Positions 23,372 to 28,585 of a stretch of DNA of 28,585 nt are shown here, in pieces. The notes under the pieces are model-generated. The model searched no databases. It was not told the origin of the DNA and was given only the letters and a program-made list of their open reading frames with translations. Each line of letters begins with the position of its first letter. Position 1 is the stretch's first letter. Source of the stretch: Peptococcaceae bacterium UBA5767 (lineage in GTDB: Bacteria; Bacillota; TC1; UBA5767); the NCBI GenBank assembly GCA_002418765.1, contig DIET01000033.1, positions 1 through 28,585 on the forward strand, read 5' to 3'. The translations under genes and the position numbers were made by a program.

Positions 23372-24115
23372 CTATGAATCCTTCTGCATCAACATGGCCC
23401 AAATGCCTGATTCATCCATATTTTCCAAAGATTTTCTACATTTTTCCCTAAAGTCCGGGTAGATAAGGCATATATTGCCAACAAACTCTTTCATCTCATC
23501 TCGCTTTGTTTTTCCATCCAAGGGGCATTTGTTCTTCACCTGCGGCAAGCCTTTGGCCAAGACCATGGAAAGAACTGTTTTTTCCTGCAAATAAACCATC
23601 GGTCTGATTAACGTTATATCTTGGCGGTCCAAATACAATTTGGGTGCAAACGAACCAAGCTTTCCTGTATAAATCATATTAAGAAACAGGGTCTCTATCG
23701 CATCATCCAAGTGATGCCCCAACGCCAATTTGTTACATTCCCATTCCTTGGCCTTTAAGATCAAAGCACCTTTTCTCATCTTGGCACACAACGAACATGG
23801 ATTCTTCTCTGCTCTGACCTGAAATACAATCTCTTGGATTTGGGTTTCTTCTCTCACCAACGCGTAACCCAATGATTGGCAAAATGTCTCCAATTCTTCC
23901 ATCTGCATGCCAAAGCCCAAATCTACATAGATGGGAATGATGTCAAAAGAAACAGATAAATGGCGTTGCAATTGATGCAGTATGTACAGCAGTGCTGAGC
24001 TATCTTTCCCACCAGAAATGCCCACAGCAATTCGATCGTTTTCTTCGATCAACGCATAAATCTGGCAGGCCTTTTTCACCTTGGTCAGATACCATTTTCC
24101 ATCTGTACTTCCCAT
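23372..24115 (-). CDS. TtcA-like PP-loop ATPase, tRNA thiolation type
   Basis: A 247-residue protein with the adenylating PP-loop AVGISGGKDSSALLYIL near residues 30-46 and the CxxC motif NPCSLCAKMRKGALI, as in TtcA, which thiolates cytidine 32 of tRNA with a [4Fe-4S] cluster held by such cysteines. LALGHHLDDAIETLFLNM is the second hallmark, and a third cysteine is in VKNKCPLDGKTKRDEM. Many Firmicutes carry this TtcA-like branch with uncertain tRNA target. The start overlaps the DegV stop by one base (TGATG). Confidence 0.85.
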   Translation of the reverse strand: MGSTDGKWYLTKVKKACQIYALIEENDRIAVGISGGKDSSALLYILHQLQRHLSVSFDIIPIYVDLGFGMQMEELETFCQSLGYALVREETQIQEIVFQVRAEKNPCSLCAKMRKGALILKAKEWECNKLALGHHLDDAIETLFLNMIYTGKLGSFAPKLYLDRQDITLIRPMVYLQEKTVLSMVLAKGLPQVKNKCPLDGKTKRDEMKEFVGNICLIYPDFREKCRKSLENMDESGIWAMLMQKDS

Positions 24116-24960
24116 CAGAGGATTTCATTGAAAAAGAAAAAGGCAATAACCCCTTTCCCAGTGTGAGAACCGATTGTGGCACCCAGTTCAGTCACATAGA
24201 AATGCTTAAGACCCAATGTTTCTTCTAACTCTTTGATCAAGGCCTCAGCTCCTTCAAGATTGTCTCCGTGGGCAATAAATATTGTCTGGTCTTCCAATCC
24301 CTTTCCTCTACGTTTTGTTTCTTCTACCAACATTTTTAGTGCCTTTTTACTACCCTTGGCTTTGGCAAAAGGGATCAATTTCCCATCAACCATATGCAGC
24401 AATGGCTTGATGTTCATCACCCCACCCATAAACGCAGCCACCCCACTGACCCGTCCTCCACGTTTGAGCATCTCTAAGGAATCCACCAATACCAAATGTT
24501 CAATATGATGAGACAAAAGAACAGCACGATTGTACAACTCCTCCAAAGATGCTCCCTCTTTGGCCATCTTCACAATCTCATGAACGATTAGTCCCTGGCC
24601 GGCAGAGGCTGCTTTGGTATCCACGATCTTGATATGTAGATCATCAAAAGTTTGTTGCGCAATCAGGCAAGCCTGGTAGGAACCGGATAATTCAGAAGAA
24701 AAGACCAAAAAAAGTGCTTCCTCCCCTTTGGCTTGTACATCACGCATAATGTCTTCATAGCGCTTGGGTGTTACTTGCGCAGTACTGGGCATCCCTTGGG
24801 ACGTTTCCAATTTGGCAAAAAATTCTTTGGGTGAAATATCCACACGGTCCAGATACTCAGTACCATCCAAAGTAACATACATGGGAAGAACTTCCACGCC
24901 CCATTCGCCCAAAGTTTCCAACGATAGATCACAAGTCGATTCTGCAATAATTCTAATCAT
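24115..24960 (-). CDS. DegV family fatty-acid-binding protein
   Basis: A 281-residue DegV protein. The N-terminal MIRIIAESTCDLSLETL, TSQGMPSTAQVTP (the ligand-contacting TSQPS-like motif), FSSELSGSYQ, KAASAGQGLIVHEIVKMA and the late IGSHTGKGVIAFFFF match the family. DegV/FakB proteins bind a fatty acid and present it to the kinase FakA for incorporation into phospholipids. It is the first gene of a four-gene run (DegV, TtcA-like, D-aminoacylase, IlvN), with GGGAGG 5 bases before the ATG and a clear promoter upstream. Confidence 0.93.
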   Translation of the reverse strand: MIRIIAESTCDLSLETLGEWGVEVLPMYVTLDGTEYLDRVDISPKEFFAKLETSQGMPSTAQVTPKRYEDIMRDVQAKGEEALFLVFSSELSGSYQACLIAQQTFDDLHIKIVDTKAASAGQGLIVHEIVKMAKEGASLEELYNRAVLLSHHIEHLVLVDSLEMLKRGGRVSGVAAFMGGVMNIKPLLHMVDGKLIPFAKAKGSKKALKMLVEETKRRGKGLEDQTIFIAHGDNLEGAEALIKELEETLGLKHFYVTELGATIGSHTGKGVIAFFFFNEIL

Positions 24961-24987
24961 TTTGACCTCCCATCAACGTATACTGTA

Positions 24988-25016
24988 AGAGTACCCCGTT
25001 GAAAAAAAATCGTCAA
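24988..25016 (-). promoter_or_regulatory. Promoter of the degV operon
   Basis: On the minus strand TTGACG (25016-25011), 17-base spacer, TACTCT (24993-24988). It lies just behind the terminator that serves the preceding transcript, and the -10 box is 27 bases before the degV start codon. Confidence 0.6.
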
Positions 25017-25022
25017 GAGAAG

Positions 25023-25041
25023 AAAAAGCCCCAAAGGGCTT
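25023..25041 (-). terminator. Terminator between the ECF S gene and degV
   Basis: On the minus strand AAGCCC (25041-25036), TTTG loop, GGGCTT (25031-25026), then TTTCTT. The stem is short but perfect. It lies 232 bases after the ECF S stop codon, leaving a long untranslated or small-gene stretch in between. Confidence 0.75.
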
Positions 25042-25109
25042 CCTCCATCTCTCCTATATCCGTGCTCCCATGCATTGCCATCGTAACTGCCGTAATCTAT
25101 GTGTCTGGC

Positions 25110-25223
25110 TCATAACGTATGCACTGCTTGATGACTATAAAAAATGACCTGCAATCGTTTTTTCTTTTCCGTTGATGTAATCGGTTTTCCATAATCTTCT
25201 TGCATATCATTCAGCCACGCCAT
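25110..25223 (-). CDS. Possible small protein of 37 residues, unrecognised
   Basis: In the 232-base gap between the ECF S gene and its terminator (25042-25273), the minus strand has a frame starting at ATG 25223 and ending TGA at 25110. It reads MAWLNDMQEDYGKPITSTEK and then KKRLQVIFYSHQAVHTL. Its composition looks protein-like, and the frame is open further upstream (PKNGHPPRTIK) into the end of the ECF gene without another start. No ribosome binding site is visible before the ATG, so it could be the relic of a longer gene. Apart from this, nothing was recognised in the gap. Confidence 0.25.
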   Translation of the reverse strand: MAWLNDMQEDYGKPITSTEKKKRLQVIFYSHQAVHTL

Positions 25224-25273
25224 TTTGATTGTGCGTGGAGGATGCCCATTTTTAGGAAACTTCTGTTTTTTTC

Positions 25274-25795
25274 TTAATTCTTCTTTAAAACATCCAGTTT
25301 CAATTTACTTAAGGCCAATCCCAAAAGCAAAGCCACGCCTGCGCTAACTACACCCTGAAAAGCATTCTCCGGTATGGAGACCAAGGCCACGTTAAATCCA
25401 TACATGATACCACCACCAACATAATACCCTGCTACCATCACGACTGCCCCTAAAAACAGTCCCGTCATGCCTCTCACCCATTTGATTTTCTCTGTGCCAA
25501 ACATATGATAAACCAGCAGGCCGGCGACAAATCCCTCTAATGCTTTGATGACCAGGGTGTATGGGGCCCAATGGGCGTACCCAAGCAAAACATCCGCCAA
25601 GGCAGATCCCAAACCTCCCGCCAACAAAGCGGTTTGTGGACCGAAAAAAATGGCCGTAATAAAAATAACCGTATCACCAAAATTGACAAACCCTTGGGTT
25701 CCCACCACGGGGATCGTCAGGACCATGGTCGCCACCGTCGTCAACGCGATCATGACTGCAGTCAATACCATACGTTCTGTTTTTTTGTCTCTCAT
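25274..25795 (-). CDS. ECF transporter S component, probably for a vitamin B6 compound
   Basis: A 173-residue membrane protein with five to six helices. The stretch VNFGDTVIFITAIFFGPQTA, the AGGLGSALADVLLGYAHWAP segment and TLVIKALEGFVAGLL are typical of the PF07155 (ECF-ribofla_trS) branch, which includes PdxU-like subunits. The ATG at 25795 is chosen since AAAGGAG lies 8 bases upstream; the frame is open to 25858. The gene is divergent from a MocR/PdxR-type regulator and shares its operator motif, suggesting a pyridoxine or pyridoxamine transporter; this rests on the neighbour, not on the sequence alone. The shared ECF energising module is not in this window. Confidence 0.82.
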   Translation of the reverse strand: MRDKKTERMVLTAVMIALTTVATMVLTIPVVGTQGFVNFGDTVIFITAIFFGPQTALLAGGLGSALADVLLGYAHWAPYTLVIKALEGFVAGLLVYHMFGTEKIKWVRGMTGLFLGAVVMVAGYYVGGGIMYGFNVALVSIPENAFQGVVSAGVALLLGLALSKLKLDVLKKN

Positions 25796-25874
25796 TTTTT
25801 TTCTCCTTTGATTTGATGAGCAGATTATGAACCAGATTGAAATGAAATACAAGAACAAATGCCAACCTTCATAA

Positions 25875-25903
25875 ATTGTACCAATACAATTTATTCCTTT
25901 CGA
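25875..25903 (-). promoter_or_regulatory. Operator and promoter of the ECF S gene
   Basis: The palindrome ATTGTA-N4-TACAAT lies at 25875-25890. Read on the minus strand, its second half (TACAAT, 25880-25875) works as a -10 box with TCGAAA (25903-25898) as a weak -35 at 17 bases. A regulator bound here would block transcription of the transporter gene. Confidence 0.6.
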
Positions 25904-25993
25904 TCAGGGTTTAAAATGAGGTCTCAAACCATTTTCCCCATTTTGCCTTTTCTGTCGTACTTTTTTCATCATAGACTTTTCTTTTCACCTTCG

Positions 25994-26023
25994 TTGCTTT
26001 ACAATAAATTGTACCCATACAAT
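25994..26023 (+). promoter_or_regulatory. Promoter and operator of the MocR-type regulator
   Basis: TTGCTT (25994-25999), 18-base spacer, TACAAT (26018-26023). The same ATTGTA-N4-TACAAT palindrome as at the divergent promoter lies at 26008-26023 and includes the -10 box. A third half-site, TACAAT at 26000-26005, precedes it, so three half-sites are arranged in alternating orientation. This suggests autoregulation. Confidence 0.65.
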
Positions 26024-26040
26024 CTTGAAAGGAACATACC

Positions 26041-27450
26041 ATGAGCCCTTACGACCACATTATGCTTGATAGTACTAATGTCCAACCATACTATATCCAA
26101 ATCTACCAAGCAATCCAGAATATGATCCTTCAAGGGGAAGTTGGCGAGCACAGCAAACTGCCCCCTATCCGTACGCTGGCACAATCACTACGAGTCAATA
26201 ACGGTACCATCGTGAGCGCATACAAAGAGCTGGAGATCAAGAATTTGGTGTATTCCAAACCAGGGAGCGGTACCTATGTAGCCGACTTGGAAGTACTCCT
26301 GGAACAAAAGGAGACTCTCTATTCATTGTCTCTTCCTGCCACTGATGAAACTGTTTCACTGGATTTTACAGGATCATCACCTGAACCTGATTTCTTTCCA
26401 TTGGAAGCCTACAAAAAATTATCCGACGAAATTTTGCAAAAGGACGGAGGCTATGCTTTTAGCAATGCAGACGCCCAAGGATACAAACCTCTGCGAGACT
26501 CTCTTAGTTACTGGCTAAACAAACGTAGTATATGGGCATCCGCAGATCAGATCCATATTACCTCTGGTTCACAACAAGCGCTCGACATTGTATCGAAAGC
26601 TCTCATTCGAAACGGTGATGTAGTAGCCGTAGAAAGTCCTGTTTATCCCGGGGCACTGGCTACCATCAGTGCCAAAGGAGCTAAGATTCTGGAAATTCCC
26701 CTCTTGGCCGATGGATTGGATATGAGCCAATTGGAAGAACGCGCCAGACGCTATCCTATTCGTTTTCTTTACACCATGCCTTGTTTTCAGAATCCAACTG
26801 GTTACACCTGGACTCTCAGAAAAAAACAACAACTTCTCTATTTGGCCAAGCAGTATGATTTCTATATTTTGGAAGATGATTTCCTCAGTGAATTTTCCTT
26901 TGGGAGTAAAAATCTCCAAACACTGAAAGAACTCGATACAGATAACCGGGTGATTTATATCAAAAGCATAGCCAAACTCCTTATGCCCGGTATGAGACTT
27001 GGTTTCATCTTGGCACCAGAAGAACTTAACCAACAGATACGTATCAATAAATATTTGGCGGACTTGTCTACTGCAGGGCTTTCGCAACGAATCATCGACC
27101 TGTATCTTCGGCGAGAAGATTGGGAAAGTGCTTTTAAAAAAATGAATGATCAGTATCGGGCAAAATATCAATTAATGATCAGAGAAATTGAAAGACATTT
27201 CCCCAAAGAGGTCACCTATGTCCCTCCTCAAGGAGGTTTTAGCTTCTGGTTTTGCCTTCCCGAAGGCAAAGAAAGCAAAACGCTGGCCGAAAGAGCAATG
27301 CTGCTCGGCATTCGAATCAACCCTGGCCATATCTATTTCATGAACCAGACGCCCAGTCGCTACTTTAGAATCGCCTTTGGCAAAGTGAGTTCCTCACAGA
27401 TCAGAAGCGGAATTTCCCTTCTGGGCGATTTGCTCAAGGATATCTGTTGA
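26041..27450 (+). CDS. MocR/PdxR-type regulator: GntR helix-turn-helix fused to a PLP-dependent aminotransferase fold
   Basis: A 469-residue protein. Residues 15-80 are a GntR winged helix-turn-helix (KLPPIRTLAQSLRVNNGTIV); residues about 105-465 are a class I aminotransferase-like domain. PLP-binding elements are present: NPTG at 251-254, EDDF around 278-281 and the PLP lysine K312 in SIAKLLMPGMRLGF. MocR proteins of the PdxR kind sense pyridoxal phosphate and control B6 synthesis or uptake genes. Here the divergent gene is an ECF S component and both promoters carry the same palindrome, so PLP-dependent control of B6 uptake is a good inference. GABA or taurine MocR types are less likely from context. 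AAAGGAAC lies just before the ATG. Confidence 0.88.
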   Translation: MSPYDHIMLDSTNVQPYYIQIYQAIQNMILQGEVGEHSKLPPIRTLAQSLRVNNGTIVSAYKELEIKNLVYSKPGSGTYVADLEVLLEQKETLYSLSLPATDETVSLDFTGSSPEPDFFPLEAYKKLSDEILQKDGGYAFSNADAQGYKPLRDSLSYWLNKRSIWASADQIHITSGSQQALDIVSKALIRNGDVVAVESPVYPGALATISAKGAKILEIPLLADGLDMSQLEERARRYPIRFLYTMPCFQNPTGYTWTLRKKQQLLYLAKQYDFYILEDDFLSEFSFGSKNLQTLKELDTDNRVIYIKSIAKLLMPGMRLGFILAPEELNQQIRINKYLADLSTAGLSQRIIDLYLRREDWESAFKKMNDQYRAKYQLMIREIERHFPKEVTYVPPQGGFSFWFCLPEGKESKTLAERAMLLGIRINPGHIYFMNQTPSRYFRIAFGKVSSSQIRSGISLLGDLLKDIC

Positions 27451-27474
27451 TTTTTTTCATGCTTTCTATATAAT
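27447..27474 (+). promoter_or_regulatory. Promoter of the selenocysteine tRNA gene
   Basis: TTGATT (27447-27452), 16-base spacer, perfect TATAAT (27469-27474). The -35 box overlaps the stop codon of the MocR-type gene. Transcription would start a few bases before the tRNA at 27489. Confidence 0.65.
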
Positions 27475-27488
27475 TAATTTCATGTCCT

Positions 27489-27586
27489 GGGAGTGGATTG
27501 GACCTGGTGGTTCACCTGGACTTCAACTCCAGTCGTGTGGTAGTGATCCTGGCACAGGTGGGTTCGATTCCCACACATTCCCGCCA
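27489..27586 (+). tRNA. selC: tRNA-Sec (anticodon TCA)
   Basis: A 98-base tRNA including an encoded CCA. The acceptor 5' strand starts GGGAGTGG and pairs with ACATTCCC (27575-27582); the eighth pair is a G-A mismatch. The D stem has six pairs (TGGACC with GGTTCA, loop TGGT), a feature of bacterial tRNA-Sec. The anticodon stem CTGGA/TCCAG encloses CTTCAAC with anticodon TCA at 27523-27525, which reads UGA. A long variable arm (about 27532-27553) and the T arm GTGGG-TTCGATT-CCCAC follow. The length, the six-pair D stem and the long variable arm separate it from tRNA-Ser and suppressor tRNAs. It supplies Sec for UGA codons such as that in selD at 15150. Confidence 0.96.
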
Positions 27587-27612
27587 AAGAGCCTTTGTGG
27601 CTCTTTTTGTTT
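27586..27612 (+). terminator. Terminator of selC
   Basis: AAAGAGCC (27586-27593), loop TTTGT, GGCTCTTT (27599-27606), continuing into TTGTTTTT. The stem begins at the last base of the encoded CCA end, as is usual for single tRNA genes. Confidence 0.88.
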
Positions 27613-27656
27613 TTGCAGTATTAATTAATTTTTAGTAATTTATATGAATAGTACCT

Positions 27657-27684
27657 TGCATAACACTGTACTGTATGTTATTGT
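27657..27684 (+). promoter_or_regulatory. Promoter and candidate operator of the padR pair
   Basis: TTGCAT (27657-27662) and TATTGT (27679-27684) are 16 bases apart. An inverted repeat with arms ATAACA (27660-27665) and TGTTAT (27676-27681) and a 10-base centre fills the spacer, the right size for a PadR dimer, suggesting self-repression. Confidence 0.45.
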
Positions 27685-27706
27685 GTTGTCAAAAGGAGGC
27701 AGTCGC

Positions 27707-28030
27707 ATGAACATTCAATTTAAAAAAGGCGTTCTGGAGCTTTGTGTGTTGAGCACCTTATCACACAAAGACCACTATGGTTATGAGTTGGTTCAAGCCT
27801 TATCTGGTGATATAAAAATTTCTGAAGGAACGATTTATCCTCTCTTGAGAAGATTAAAAGCCGATGGCTATGTAAAAACATATTTGCAGGAATCATCAGG
27901 CGGACCTCCCAGAAAGTATTACTCTCTTACCGAAGAAGGCAAACACATGGAGACATCCTTGCGCCATGAGTGGAGGCGTTTTATTCGAGCAGTAGACCAA
28001 ATTATTGGAGGAGGTGAACAAGATGAATAA
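27707..28030 (+). CDS. PadR family transcriptional regulator
   Basis: A 107-residue winged-helix protein. Family markers: KKGVLELCVLSTLSHKDHYG, YELVQAL, ISEGTIYPLLRRLKADGYV (the recognition helix region) and PPRKYYSLTEEGK. It is the short subfamily that lacks a large C-terminal domain. The ATG at 27707 has AAAGGAGG 7 bases before it; an earlier ATG at 27644 in the same frame has no ribosome binding site and lies upstream of the promoter. It overlaps the following HAAS-type gene by 8 bases, the usual arrangement. Such regulators respond to membrane or envelope stress compounds and repress their own operon. Confidence 0.93.
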   Translation: MNIQFKKGVLELCVLSTLSHKDHYGYELVQALSGDIKISEGTIYPLLRRLKADGYVKTYLQESSGGPPRKYYSLTEEGKHMETSLRHEWRRFIRAVDQIIGGGEQDE

Positions 28031-28571
28031 AGATTCATTTCTAAAAGAGATTAAAAAGCAGTTTCTTTTTTTGGATAAAGAAGAGTTGGAAGATGTTCTA
28101 AACGATTATGCGGAGCACTTTGCCATGGGACTAGAGGCTGGACGCACAGAGGAAGAAATTGCGGCCTCACTGGGAGATCCCAAAACATTATCAAAACAAT
28201 ATCTTGCTGAATTTCGTTTGGAACAGGCAAAAAACAAAGCCACACCAGGTAATATTGCCCGGGCTTTGCTGGCCGTTGTTGCCCTTGGACTTTTCAATGT
28301 CATTGTAATGCTGGGTCCCATCATGGCAATCTTTTCTATATTTCTGGCTCTCTTTATCATCGCTCTCGCACTTCTTGGTTCAGGAATTGCCATGATGATT
28401 TTCGCTTTGCCTCTGTTCACAGGTATGGCTACGGGGGCAGTCTTCTTAACGGGAGTGGCCATTGCTGCCTTGGGTGTTATCTTCCTGGTTCTCGCCTGGG
28501 GAGGAACCAAACTTTTTGGCTCTCTCCTCATACGCTACATCCAGAAAAATATAGATATTATCAAAGACTGA
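28023..28571 (+). CDS. HAAS/DUF1700 domain membrane protein
   Basis: A 182-residue protein. The N-terminal 70 residues are the helical HAAS domain (FLKEIKKQFLFLDKEELEDV, then EEEIAASLGDPKTLSKQYL), followed by two to three hydrophobic stretches (about 80-160) rich in Gly and Ala. DUF1700 proteins are regularly encoded next to PadR regulators and are thought to act with them in envelope responses. The ATG at 28023 is chosen because GGAGGAGGTG lies 6 bases upstream; an in-frame ATG at 28005 is too early. The stop TGA is 14 bases before the window end. Confidence 0.88.
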   Translation: MNKDSFLKEIKKQFLFLDKEELEDVLNDYAEHFAMGLEAGRTEEEIAASLGDPKTLSKQYLAEFRLEQAKNKATPGNIARALLAVVALGLFNVIVMLGPIMAIFSIFLALFIIALALLGSGIAMMIFALPLFTGMATGAVFLTGVAIAALGVIFLVLAWGGTKLFGSLLIRYIQKNIDIIKD

Positions 28572-28585
28572 CTATATGAAGTCAA

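Noticed and set aside
26569..27171. 200-residue frame on the minus strand
   Set aside because: Antisense to the MocR-type regulator with conserved PLP motifs; a codon-bias shadow.
28576..28585. ATG just before the window end as the start of a further gene in the padR operon
   Set aside because: Only three codons are visible and no ribosome binding site precedes it, although a third gene is common in such operons.
1..28585. CRISPR array or tnpA transposase gene
   Set aside because: No series of spaced repeats was seen, and no Y1 or other transposase motif is present; the IscB element is seen only at its left end.

Overview
The window reads as a chromosomal segment of an anaerobic, selenocysteine-using member of the Clostridia (Firmicutes). 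This rests on a selenocysteine tRNA (27489-27586), a selD gene with an in-frame UGA at its catalytic position, many iron-sulfur proteins, ECF-type vitamin or nucleobase transporter subunits, strong AGGAGG-type ribosome binding sites, and a HEARO/IscB element. No 16S or other taxonomic marker is present, so anything finer would be a guess. Almost everything up to 25.8 kb is on the minus strand; the last 2.5 kb is on the plus strand.

Region by region. 1-422: the left end of an IscB mobile element, comprising its HEARO/omega RNA and the first 52 codons of iscB, inserted directly behind the stop codon of an ABC permease. 424-5321: htpG followed by a LolD-type ATPase and a large FtsX-type permease, probably one transcript from a good promoter at 5359-5386. 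5396-9487: a five-gene operon for a multi-subunit, FAD and Fe-S containing amino-acid dehydrogenase (dye-linked proline dehydrogenase or HcnABC type), ending with its likely GntR/FCD regulator and a terminator. The adjacent upstream gene putP (9552-11024) is a sodium/proline symporter, which points to proline or a close relative as substrate. 11077-14067: a reduced Tad-pilus-like set (TadG-like, TadE-like, prepilin peptidase, membrane-anchored unknown). 14083-19540: a tightly coupled cluster LysR - [4Fe-4S] protein - M18 aminopeptidase - FAD disulfide-reductase-like protein - selD(Sec), closed by a strong terminator.

19631-21176: a rubredoxin-like protein, a TudS-type putative desulfidase and an ECF S component. 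21230-25041: DegV, TtcA-like PP-loop protein, N-acyl-D-amino-acid deacylase and an orphan acetolactate synthase small subunit, from a promoter at 24988-25016. 25274-27450: an ECF S component divergent from a MocR/PdxR-type regulator, with matching ATTGTA-N4-TACAAT operators over both promoters, suggesting vitamin B6 uptake controlled by PLP. 27447-27612: the selC gene with its own promoter and terminator. 27657-28571: a PadR regulator and its HAAS/DUF1700 membrane partner.

The most notable points are the IscB/HEARO element whose predicted guide is the end of the permease gene, the selenium theme (selD with Sec, selC, and a five-gene cluster ending in selD), the paired desulfidase and ECF transporter genes, and the symmetric operators of the B6-type regulator. 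Functional assignments come from reading translated sequences and motifs; no database search was run.
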